Part shown: positions 34,910-45,390 of the stretch, piece by piece
Layout of the letters: each line of letters begins with the position of its first letter
Numbering within the stretch: the stretch's first letter is position 1
Origin: Proales similis
Taxonomy: Eukaryota > Rotifera > Eurotatoria > Ploima > Proalidae
Reading direction: 5' to 3'
Assembly (NCBI GenBank): GCA_019059635.1
Contig: JAGVRJ010000007.1
Location: 372,001 to 436,000, forward strand
DNA: 64,000 bases
Made by a program: the position numbers and the translations under genes
The notes under the pieces: generated by a model
What the model saw: the letters and a program-made list of their open reading frames with translations, nothing else
Told to the model about the DNA's origin: nothing
Databases searched by the model: none

Positions 34910-37600
34910 CTCCTTCTTTCTCTTCAGAGGCGCGTCTTCTCTCTTTCAACAGCTCAACAAAAATTCCTCGGACTTGACATGATGCGTTTTAATTATTAAA
35001 AATAGAACAAATTCTTCTATTCTGACCAACTTCCTCTCTCTCTCTCTCTCCCGTTCTCTTTGTTCAATTCAGGATCAACTTCTGACCAGTTAAGGTGAAA
35101 AGAAAAAGTCAAAATTCGGAGGAAGGTGAAGGAACTGTGAAGCCACAGACAGACGAATGAATCAATTTTCGTGAAGCCTTGACCCGGCTGGAAGTCGAAT
35201 GCTTAACGCTCGGCCGACCGCAAAATCGCCCTGTCGGCTTTGGTGTTACTTGGCCTAAATGCTGCTTGTGAACAGCAAAACAAAACGTGTAAAGAAAACG
35301 AAAGCAATCGAAACATAGGGGCCACGCATTCAAGCCGGCTAGTTGAGCTAGTAAAACAGTCAGCAAGAGAGAGAGAGAGAGAGAGTCAGAGCGAGAGAAA
35401 GAGAAACACGAACAGAGGAAGACTGCCGCCAGGCCAGAGGGTCTAAACGTGCCCTCAAGCTGTTGGCTCGCTCATGACATCACAATCGCTACGGCAACAC
35501 GCCATTCTTGTTCTACATCAATGCGCCTCGAGCGTCTAATGAGATGAGCCCCAAATGACCTCGTCGTCGCGTTTGCTCGGGCTTGTCGCGTTTACATTCG
35601 GCGCAGTCGGGGCCGCGCAGTTCGGCGAAGAACGGCAAATATTTGCTGGGTCGACCCTCCTATTTGTGTGTGTCTCTCTCTCTCACTCTATTAGTGCAGT
35701 TTGAAACTGGACGAATATTTAATCCGTCGAGTTGGCCTCGATCAGACTTTTAAATCAAGCCGCTAAATAGATGAGCCGTCTCTCTCGCTCTTGACTCAGC
35801 TCTTTGTCATTCAGTGTTCGCTGCTGCTTCTGCCGCCGCAACTCAAGAGCTCTGTCGGTCGTCGCTGATTAATGGTCTGAGCTAATTGAGCGCCTCGTAC
35901 AAAGACCGTGGCCTTCATGCTTAAGCGACTCGTTTTGGTTCGATCTCGACTGCAGGACGTTCGCTGCCAAATATTTCACTAACTTGTACAATTTTTCTTT
36001 CGTCTACTAGCCTTCATACTCAGATGCCCGCGGGAGCATACAATCTCTCTCGTTATCGCTTCTTGCCTCAGTATTTTAATTGCATAATCAATTCTCCAAG
36101 CCGAAGCATTTATTTACAAATTAGCTCTATCTTGCCGCAAGCTCTCTTTCCCTCTCTCTCTCTCTTTCATTGCCAACGCTCGCTTCAACTCGATACTAGC
36201 GCTCTCCCGGCCGACTAGTTTACAAATTCGTTTCACTTTGCTTAGAATGCTCAGGCACGCGCTCTTCGCTATCGATTTACCAACGAGTGCCAAAGGAAAG
36301 CAAAAGGAATAAAAGACTCGGACTCGAAATTTGAAGAGAAAGAGCGAGCGAGAACAAGAGAGAGAGAGAGAGGCAGCCAGAAGAGTAAAGGGCATTTGAA
36401 TCATCATCTGAACGAAGCGAGCCACGAGTTGGGCACGAATTTCAAGTCAAAGTTCAAATTAACCTATTTTTAGGCCGGGTCGGCAAATCGCCATTTGAAA
36501 TGCGGCCAGATCGTATAATTCATGCCAGTTGTATCAAAGCACATTTTTTTCCATTGCAAGCCGCATATTTCAATGCTCGGCGGTACTTGTTGATTTTTCT
36601 TCTTGTAGTCGAGTATCACAATCAGATAGAGAGACAGGTCGAACCCAGAGTCCGGACGGATAAGCTCCCGGCTTATTCAAATCGGACGAGGACAAACAAG
36701 CGCGGCGGCCAAATTGATTTATATGCTGACACATCTGAACCGGCCAGTCAGTCAGTCATTTGTTCGAGCCAAGTGATTTGTTTCAATTCGCTGCTCCGAA
36801 TCGATCGATTCACTCATGAGACCAGGCATCGGAGGCCCTGGTCTCGAGCACCGGAAAAGGCCTCTGTAGTCATTGACGATTAATTAAATCATTTGATTCA
36901 GTTTGCCCGAGGCTGCGCATCATTTTGGTCACTTTGTCGAGATTGGCCAGCTCGGCTACTAATGAGATTGGGCTAGAAAGTGCAGCGTTCGTGTGATCGC
37001 ACTCAAAACAAGAGCGAAGACGGCGACGTCAAGCTGACCGATTCTAGTGCAGCACGAGGTCAACAACTGGCCGCGTTTGCTGCTTAACGCCAACTGCTCA
37101 AACTGGCCGACCTTGCCTGTGCGCGTGCGGTTTATTCTTGCCCTGTGCTGCCACCCCCACCGTGTGTGTTGATTATTATTTCTATTATTATAATAATAGG
37201 ACGATGAGGAATACACGATGGGCAAATAGCTCGTGTGGGCTAAATTCGTAAAGGTGCGCGATAAAAAGTGGCTAGGAAATGAAATATAGGAATAATTTAG
37301 ATATATTATAATGCTGCGTGATTATTCATGGTGCGTCGTGTGTTCACCGAAATTCGTTCATGCGGTGTTGGTGGCAGCGACGGCGGTGGTGGCGACTGCG
37401 ACAACCGAAATTTGGTGAGTGACGATTGAAGCGGTGATAGCTGTCGAAGAGCATCGGCGCGCATTCACATTCGCAATTTGCATTCGAATTGAGCAGCGCA
37501 GAGCTGATTTCGTTGTGCTCTCTTGATCAGAGAGAGAGAGAGAGAGAGATACGACGGTTGACAAAGCACTTGACTTTGATACTCTTGTTTCTAAATTTAG
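34910..37600. other. 2.7-kb gene-poor region upstream of Bicaudal D
   Basis: This is the longest stretch without a recognised gene. It has CT and GA runs (about 35035-35053, 35368-35388, 36152-36168, 36360-36372, 37532-37548). A pyrimidine-AG ends exactly at the BICD ATG (tttctaaatttag|ATG). At least one non-coding BICD exon, with its promoter, probably lies here, and one such candidate ends near the gtgagtgac at about 37415. I see no conserved RNA gene. Confidence 0.4.
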
Positions 37601-39688
37601 ATGAGCGAACTGCTCGCCAGTGAAGACGCAGATCTCGATAGGCTTAGAGTCGAGGTCGAAAGCCTACACACACAACTCGACGAAGAAAAGTCGAACGCGA
37701 AAAAAGCGGCCGAATATGGCCTCACTCTGCTCGAAGAGAACAAGAAACTGCAAAGTCGCAATGCAGAGCTAGAGCATGAGCTTGAAGCCTACCGAAGCGA
37801 GCTCGACTCTGCTCGAACCGTGAGTGAACTTTAGAACGACAATCTGAAATAATCGATTTGTAACGAAGACAATTTACAGGCGCTGAACAAACTGCAGAAA
37901 TTGAGCGATTCGAGCAGCTCGACTCTGGAGCAGAGCATGCTGGCCGAATCGGTGGACAGAGAGGCGGAGCTGAGCAAGAATGTCACCATCCTTGAAGTAG
38001 ACCTGAGCAAGAACAAGAAGCAACTCGAGCGAATGTACAGCGAGAACGAAAAGCTCATGGTCAGTCAACAAGAGCTGCAGCAAGAGTGCGAAGAGCTCAA
38101 GGACAATCTGGTGCGAATGCGCAGCGAGCTGAAAGCGCTCAAAGACCGCGAGACTCAGCTGCTGGACGACAACACAATTTTGGAGGGAGACAACGTCCAG
38201 CTGCAGGAGCAGATCGCCCGCTTGAAGGAGAATCTCATCGAGCTGGACGCGACCAGACTCGAGAACAAGATGAACGAGGAGAAGATCGAGATGCTCGAGG
38301 CGCAGATCAGCGAGCTGAGCACGTTGAAGAAAATAGTTGAAAAGCAGCTGGAAGAGTCGTTGAACTCGTTCAGGGAAGAGCGCGAGTACAAATATCAAAA
38401 GAAACGCGAGTCGAACGAGCTGCGTGAAAAGCAGTCGCTAAGAGAGCTGCACAACATTGCCAGGGGCCTGCAGAACGCCAACTGGAATATTGAGTACGAA
38501 GATGACGACGACGACGAGCAAGGAAGAGGCGACGCCCTAGACGACACGTTCGCCCAACAGGCAAATACTCAGGGTAGCCTGCTCAGCGAGATTGAGAGCG
38601 TGAACGAGATCCAACGAGTGGAGAAGAAGCTCGACGAGCTGAATCAGCAGAAAGAGGTTGTGGAGCTCGAACTCAACGAGCTCAAGGCCGACTTGGGCGT
38701 CTTGCTTGAGAACATGAAGCAAATGGTAGACGGCTCCGAGCAAACAGTGAACAACGGCGGCGAGGCCAGTTTGTCCAAAGCGGCTCTCGCGCATTTGGAA
38801 AAGCTTCGTCATCATATGGAGCAGAGCAAAGATAGGAAATCAGACGAGACTCTAATCGAGAGGCTGAAAACGAGCCAAAGTGAACTGACTAGTCTGAAAG
38901 CAGACCTGATATCGTCGATTCGCTCGATAGAATCGGCCAAATTGAGCGACGATGACTTGGGCAAGTTGGACCAAAAACAGCTCATAAATGTGCTGAGCGA
39001 GCAGATCAATTTGCTCAAGCAGACCAGCAATCGGGCTGGAAGTGAGCCGATTCAAGTAAACGAGCAGCTGCCTACGGACGTGCAAGAGCTTCAAGAGCAG
39101 ATAGTCAAACTGAAATCACTCTTGTCTGCCAAGCGCGAGCAGATCGGCACACTTCGCTCGGTGCTCAAGGCCAACAAGCAGACGGCCGAAGTTGCGTTGG
39201 CCAATCTGAAGAGCAAATACGAAAACGAAAAGCTCGTGGTGACAGACACAATGCAAAAGCTGCGCAACGAGCTCAAAACGCTCAAAGAAGACGCAGCCAC
39301 GTTTGCCACTCTTCGGGCCATGTTCACTGCTCGCTGTGACGAATACGTCGCACAGCTTGATGAATACCAGCGGATGTTGACTGCCGCCGAAGAAGAGAAG
39401 AAAACGCTCAACTCACTGCTGAGGTTGGCGATTCAGCAAAAGCTCAAGCTAAACCAGCGACTCGAGGACCTTGAGATGGACAACGAGCGACGCGAGAGCG
39501 CCCAATCGACAAGATCGAGCAAAATCAATCAGAACTTTGCCGACAACTCGCTCTCCTCGTCCTCCTCTTCGCCTCCTTCGTTGTCGGCGGCTGCTCAGCA
39601 AAGCGAGACTGCCGGCGACGAGCAGCAGTCCAACACGTCCGCGCTTCGTACAAGCATTCAAAAGCGCCTAAAGAATATTGTAAGTTGA
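37601..39688 (+). CDS. BICD: Bicaudal D dynein adaptor
   Basis: Two coding exons (37601-37819, 37880-39688) give about 675 residues, nearly all coiled coil. The N-terminus has the dynein-binding CC1 box pattern ([20 protein letters not shown]). The C-terminal cargo/Rab6-binding coil is highly conserved: [40 protein letters not shown] and [24 protein letters not shown] links dynein-dynactin to vesicles, nuclei or RNA cargo. It is shorter than vertebrate BICD2 (about 820 residues), the middle being reduced. The frame ends ATT-GTAAGT-TGA, which overlaps a consensus donor. Splicing to an acceptor at 39831 would instead give a last exon (39832-39852) ending MNFNTR. The ATG follows directly on a 3' splice site. 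AATAAA occurs at 40167. Confidence 0.93.
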
Positions 39689-39852
39689 AGCGAGACGTCT
39701 AACCCTCTCCTGCCGACCGATCTCTGCCGTCCTGTTAATATGCGAGGCAAATCCAATTTGACTCATTCTACTACCACCACCCTGCTTGATCAACTCGCTC
39801 GCAACCGATCCAATTCACGCTCCAATTTTAGATGAATTTTAACACGCGATGA

Positions 39853-40602
39853 CCTTCTTAGCGTAAAGTTGGTGCTCATCATCATTCCAGTTGTTTATTT
39901 GTTTTTCCACTTGTTAATTTACTCTAACGCTTGCAAATTAAAACGTGTCCTAATTATTTGTTGTAAAACAGTTTGGCTTATTCAACTCTTTACAAGATTC
40001 GATCGGTCGTACTCGGTCGTTTGCTTTGTTTGGGCGCAAACTCTTTCCCTCTCTCCGATCTCTTTATTTCTTTCATTCTCTTTGGCTCTTGTGTTCGTCT
40101 GCTAGCTCGCTTTGTATCGATTTTACTTTGACGAGTTCTTTCTAAATATGCCGTTCATTTAGCAACAATAAATTTCACTCTAACTAGCCAAACACTATTC
40201 ACCCGCTTGTGGCTCTTTAAACTTTCAACTTCAAGTTTCGCTTCATCGCTACACAACATAACAGAACGTGTCAGACGCACGGCGCTTACTGGCCTCCTCT
40301 TCTCCGTCTAATTTCTCTTTTTCTTTCAACTAAAATTAGGAAGCAAATTAAAGAACCACCAAATCGGAGTCGCATTCATTCCTTGGCTACCCGACGAGAT
40401 TATACGACTCTCCCTGCTACCCGAGCAAATGCTGTTCGTACTTGCTTCCTGTTTTAAGCCAGTTTAACTGACTCAGCAGAAAACGAGTCCCCGTAAAATT
40501 GAAAAATCGAATAAAGGCAAAGCATTAAATAAATTCTAAAACGTAAATTCTATCCGAGTCCGACTATTTGGCAGCGAGAAATTCGCGGTTCAAAAGTTTG
40601 AA
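39853..40602. other. Intergenic between convergent BICD and MAT genes
   Basis: AT-rich and T-rich, with no supported frame. It contains plus-strand AATAAA at 40167 for BICD and is otherwise 3' UTR-like. I see no clear reverse-strand poly(A) signal close to the MAT stop. Confidence 0.5.
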
Positions 40603-41980
40603 TCAAAAATTGAGCTTCTTAGGCTTCTCCCAGGGAAATTCTGCGCGACCAAAGTGGCCGTAGCAGCTTGTCGCGCTGTAAATCGGCTTTTTCAAATCGA
40701 GTTCCCTTTTTTTGTTTTTTGATCAAAATCGATGCTTTTCTTCCGTGCACGATCACTTACTCGATTATTTTGCCTGGTCGCAAATCAAAGTTTTTCTTCA
40801 CAATTTCGAGCAGCTCTTGATCGGTCCTGCTTGACGAGCCGTATGAGAAGATTGTGATTGAGATTGGCTCCACTACACCAATGGCGTACGAGATTTGGAC
40901 AAGAACGCGCTTGCAGAGGCCGGCCTTGACCAGCGACTTGGCCACCCATCGGGCAGCGTAGGCGCCACTGCGGTCGACTTTGGTGTAGTCCTTGCCAGAG
41001 AAGGCGCCACCGCCGTGCGCACCCCAGCCGCCGTAGGTGTCGACGATGATCTTGCGACCAGTGAGACCGGCATCGCCCTGCGGACCGCCGATGACAAAGT
41101 AGCCGCTGGGGTTCAAATGGAAAATGGTGTTGTCGTCAAGCAGATCGGCCGGGATCACTTGCTTGACAACCTTCTCCATGAGGTCTGCCCTGATTTGCTC
41201 AAGTGAGACGTCTGGCGAATGCTGTGTGGAGATGATGACTGTGTGAATGCGAACAGGTACACAAGAGCCGTCTCGGATCTTGTACTCTACGGTCACTTGA
41301 GTCTTGGTGTCCGGTCGGGCCCAAGGCAGCTCGCCCGATCGACGACAGTCTGCCAGCCTCTTGTTGAGCTTATGAGCAAGCAGAATCGTCAGCGGCATGC
41401 ACTCTTCGGTCTCATCTGTCGCATAGCCAAACACAAGGCCTTGATCGCACGCAGCCATGTCCTCGCCCAGACGGTGTTCGTGTATTTGCGCAAAGTCGTG
41501 ACTGTGCTTCTCAAGTGTGATGAGCACATTACACGAGCGATAGTCGAAGCCTTTATCCGAATGGTCGTAGCCAATCTGGCGAATTTTGTCTCTGATCACT
41601 CGCTGGTAGTCGACCGATGCGTGGGATGATATCTCGCCGCCGACCAAGATCATGCCTGTCTTGGCGAACGACTCTGATCAAAAGAGCCAAGCAAAATGAA
41701 CAAAGTAGAGCAGCTTCAGAATTGAATGAAAGCGAGAACGATCAAACTTGACTAACCACAAGCGACCCGCGACTCGGGATCCAGTGCAAGATGCGCGTCC
41801 AGAACAGCATCGGATACTTGGTCACAGAGCTTGTCTGATCAAATGATAGAAAATTTCCAATGCCTTAGAGGACAGAAATGAGACAAATCAAAGCATACCC
41901 GGATGTCCTTCGCCGACCGATTCGCTGGTAAAAAGGAACCGTTCTTCAGAGTTGCTGTTGCTATTTGCGAAATAGTCCAT
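40603..41980 (-). CDS. MAT2A: S-adenosylmethionine synthetase, copy A
   Basis: Four exons (41980-41899, 41834-41757, 41673-40761, 40705-40603) sum to 392 codons, matching the ~395-residue animal enzyme. The product makes S-adenosylmethionine from methionine and ATP in the cytosol. Family motifs are complete: [43 protein letters not shown], the [20 protein letters not shown] loop, and the C-terminal [18 protein letters not shown]. Metal- and phosphate-binding Asp/Lys residues appear intact. Invertebrate MAT is not split cleanly into MAT1A and MAT2A, so the symbol is approximate. A second gene of the same family starts beyond the right edge (63446-64000), on the same strand about 22 kb away, and shares 83 identical nucleotides with this one. 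Confidence 0.96.
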
Positions 41981-42299
41981 GGCTCAAGCTGCTTTCTTCG
42001 AAATGAGGAAACTATGCCGAGCCGCTCTGTACGTCAATTAATCGTTCACTCGATTCGCAGCTGCAGAATTAATTCAACTGTTGCTCATTCACAGCACGAC
42101 AGGCATTAGCTCGTTTCAAACTTGAATTGCTTTAATCGAGATATATGCTTCGCTCTTGCAAAGCTCGTTTCTTGGAAATAATAAAATGATGATTTATTTC
42201 ACTTTTAATTTGCTACAAAAAGAAAAATGTGAATATTATGGCTCAAAAAGGCGCAAAAAAAAAGAAGAGACAAAGGAGATTGTTTGATAAAAAAGTGTT

Positions 42300-44052
42300 T
42301 CAAGGATGACGGGGACATTGCTCGATGAGAAGCGCAGAAAATGTCGCATTTGAACGGGCAAGGTCGAATGCATCCTCGCCGCCGCTCATTTTCCTAAACG
42401 GATCGGCGCCAGCTTTGAGCAAGCGCAAGAAAATTGCCTCGTCCTCGTTCCAAATGGCCAAATGCAACGCAGTCATGTTCATGCACTCTGCATTGGCTCT
42501 GTCTATGTCGAGCCGGGCGGCATCATTGGATCGCTCATTCAGCCGCTGTGCTAGAATATTCACTATTTCGAGGTTGCCTTTGTTCACCGCGGCGTGTAAG
42601 GGCGTATTGCCCGATCCGCTCGCTTCATTTATATTTATACAAGGCCACTTGAAAGGAAAAAAGTTGAAATAAAAAAAAAAAAGCATCGTCGGCCATTGAT
42701 TTCAACTCACTCTCTTGACTAAATAGGCAAGAATCTTAGGCCGCTCTTCGATGACGGCTCGGTAGATTAAATTGCGATTCTGCTCGTCTCTGTGGTTCAC
42801 GTCCAGCTTGCCGGTGCTCAACAAATAATGCAGCACATCGGGAAAATCGTGTCTAATTTCGAAGCAAATGAGTTGAAGTTTTGACTGTAAAAGCAAGCTA
42901 AGGCACTCACTTGAAAGTAAAGAATAAATACTGGCTGAGACGAGAGTCTGTCGAGAGTAGCTGAGTAGAGTTGTTTGAGCTCAGTTTAGCGGAATTCGGA
43001 CGAGTTCTGCTGTTCCGTTTGAGCGCGTCGGTCGGGCCGATTGAAAGCGAAGAAATGCGTCCACTTAATTCTTGTAGACGGCTTTTGGGCCGTTCAATCG
43101 AATCTGACCGATGTGCGAAAAGAGTTGATTTTTCGAAAAACTCGACTATTGACCAGCAGAGCGTGATCAGCGAGAATGAACGAATTGACAGCAACCATTG
43201 CGCGTGCTGCTTGTTTGTGGTTCGGCACTTGACGTCGGAGAGCAGCTGTTTGTACTGTTCGTGTCTGTCCGAGCTGAGAGTGTCGATGAAATCAAGAAGC
43301 AGATAAGTGCCGCGAAAGCTGAGCAGTTTGAGCGGATACTCTTTGAACACAGCCCTCATTAGCTGGTGAATCTGACCGACGTCAACCTGCTCGCTGTTGA
43401 TGCCCACTTCGAATGCGTGCATCACCTCGTCGACAATAATCGAATATTCCATTTGAATGAGCTCACGTCGCTGTCTATCATTGAGAGAGGCAGCCGAATG
43501 ATTGCCAAGCCAAAAGTTGGCAAATTGAACAAAACGCTCAAACGGCTTGTCGTCGTTCAAATTCCACTCGTGAAGTTTGCCGAGAAGTTTGTTTGACCTT
43601 GAAAGCCATTCGCCCACCACCGATGCGTCAATAAATGTGAGCAGCTCGCTGAAATCGCCGGTCGAGCTCGTGTCGGCCTGCGGACTGATCAAGTCAGGCA
43701 AAGAATGATTTTCGTCCAGAAGCTGGCGGCTGGCCTGCAGAACCGGATTGAACGAACGAGACACCGACGCGCTTGGCAAACTCGTGCGGCTGAACAGTTG
43801 GCTCTGTCGTGCGAGTTTATCTTGATCGTTGGCTCGCTGCTCGCGTGACTTGGCCAAACGAGGCAAGCTCTCCGTCGGTGTTGGCTGAAACGCGTCAGAG
43901 TCGAACGCTGCTGGCTGCGCCCGCTCTTGTTTCTCTTGTTGGCTGCTGGTGTTGTTAATTTTTTGGTCGTCAAGCTCGTCTTCAGTGTCACTTTCGCGAT
44001 ATGTCAGACGAGAGACGTTTATTAATTCTCTTAGATCGCGAACAGTTCTCAT
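42300..44052 (-). CDS. Ankyrin-repeat protein of unknown function
   Basis: Three exons (44052-42911, 42852-42711, 42647-42300) sum to 544 codons. The first ~130 residues are polar and probably disordered, with acidic (SDTEDELDDQK) and Ser-rich patches. A helical domain of about 190 residues follows (FERFVQFANFWL, RRELIQMEYSIIVDEVMHAF, SIRSFSLITLCWSIVEFF). I cannot assign this domain. The C-terminus holds about three ankyrin repeats (DVLHYLLSTGKLDVNHRDEQ, GNTPLHAAVNKGNLEIVNIL, MTALHLAIWNEDEAIFLRLL), pointing to protein-protein binding. There is no signal peptide or clear membrane segment. It is divergent from MGMT across a 620-bp spacer. Confidence 0.8.
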
Positions 44053-44672
44053 CTTTATTCAGTTTAAATCGACTTCGACTCTGACTTGAAAGCCAAGGGC
44101 CATAGTTGTTGCCAGGAATAAATAAGGAAACCTTCAGCAACAAAAAATTAGAGAGAAGGACCTGAGTGTGCAGCAGGCAGCTCGCTTACCAGCCGACCGC
44201 TTTCCACGCGAGATCGAAGCAAAAGACAAGGAGATGGGAGAGGCTTTTGCTGAATTGAGAATGAATGCTTATCACCGAGCCGAATAGTTGTCTCAAAAAC
44301 ATCTAGTCGCACGAGAGACTCCGACTTTTAGTGGCAATAAACACACACACTTGAACAAATCAGCCGAGCGAGCAAGCGTATACTCGCTCACACACACACA
44401 CACACGGTTGATCAAATGGCACTTTATGCTTGTTGCCATGCCACTGAGCCGTCCAATGCCGACAAAGTGCAGCAATTCTGTGTCTTCGAACGCGACCCAC
44501 TAACTTGGCTGGCCAAATCGACAAGACGTTGATAAATACGCAAAATTTGCGCTTCCAAGATCGACTCCAATCCAACATTTGATGTTCACTATTAAATCAC
44601 TCAGCTTACATACCGGCCATTATGCTCATATCTGGCGCGCATAATTTGAAGCCATTCATAGAGTAGTGGCAA
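44053..44672. promoter_or_regulatory. Divergent promoter region between ankyrin gene and MGMT
   Basis: A 620-bp head-to-head spacer with no frame of note. It carries two CA runs (about 44340-44350 and 44389-44405). Both genes must take their promoters from it, but I see no TATA box in a convincing position. Confidence 0.4.
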
Positions 44673-45245
44673 ATGGGCAAATTAAGGTGTGGCCATGTGA
44701 TTACGTTTGAGCTCAAGTGTGCGGCAGGCACTTTTCGGCTCAAATGCTGCTCGAATGGAATACACGAGCTGCGTATTGTCGAGTTTCATTCAGAGGCACG
44801 CGCTGGGCCCCTACACCCAGTCGATAATGAATCAGAAGATTGCGAGCCGAGCCAGATTAAAGAGCAATGCATTTCTTATTTAAACGCCTATTTCAGCCAA
44901 ATGGAAAATTTGCCTCCGACTCCTTCAATTTGCTGGCCGTCCGTTTGCCCGGCTCACACGTTCAGCGAGAAGGTCTTGATAACTTTATTTAACACCAAAG
45001 TGGGAGAACGCCTGTCTTACGGCGAACTAGCCGAGCTGAGCGGAAATTCAAAGGCTTCAAGAGCTGTGGGTTCTATAATGAGTCGCAATCGTGTCCCAGT
45101 CATAATACCTTGTCATAGAGTGGTAAAATCTGGCCTGAATCAGATCGGCAACTATACTGGCGGTTGTCACATAAAACAATGGCTTCTTGATCACGAGAGT
45201 TTCTGGCCTCAGTGTCGAAATCAGACCAAACAGATCGAGTTCTAA
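44673..45245 (+). CDS. MGMT: Methylated-DNA--protein-cysteine methyltransferase
   Basis: A single 190-residue exon. The C-terminal half is the conserved DNA-binding/alkyl-acceptor domain: FSEKVLITLFNTKVGERLSY, the ASRAVGSIMSRNRVPVIIPC stretch and the active-site PCHRVV. The Cys in PCHRV takes the alkyl group from O6-alkylguanine, a suicide repair reaction in the nucleus. The arginine finger and the Asn of MSRNRVPVIIPC are present. The N-terminal domain is short and poorly conserved but has Cys and His that could bind zinc as in human MGMT. The gene is intronless among intron-rich neighbours. The stop codon TAA lies inside the AATAAA signal (45244-45249), so the 3' UTR must be very short. It converges on the coiled-coil gene ending at 45391. 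Confidence 0.95.
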   Translation: MGKLRCGHVITFELKCAAGTFRLKCCSNGIHELRIVEFHSEARAGPLHPVDNESEDCEPSQIKEQCISYLNAYFSQMENLPPTPSICWPSVCPAHTFSEKVLITLFNTKVGERLSYGELAELSGNSKASRAVGSIMSRNRVPVIIPCHRVVKSGLNQIGNYTGGCHIKQWLLDHESFWPQCRNQTKQIEF

Positions 45246-45249
45246 TAAA
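45244..45249 (+). terminator. Poly(A) signal overlapping the MGMT stop codon
   Basis: The sequence TTC-TAA-TAAAG places AATAAA across the stop codon. Cleavage 10-30 nt later would leave almost no 3' UTR. Confidence 0.7.
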
Positions 45250-45390
45250 GCTGCTTTTTATTATCCTAAATGATGAAGGCCTATTTGCAATAATAAACAC
45301 TCGTGCAGAATCAAGAGGTCCACGCTCCTCATAAATCAATTTTTCGCAGCCAGAGAGTGAAGAGCTGTAAATGAAAAGCCGCTGGCAGAC

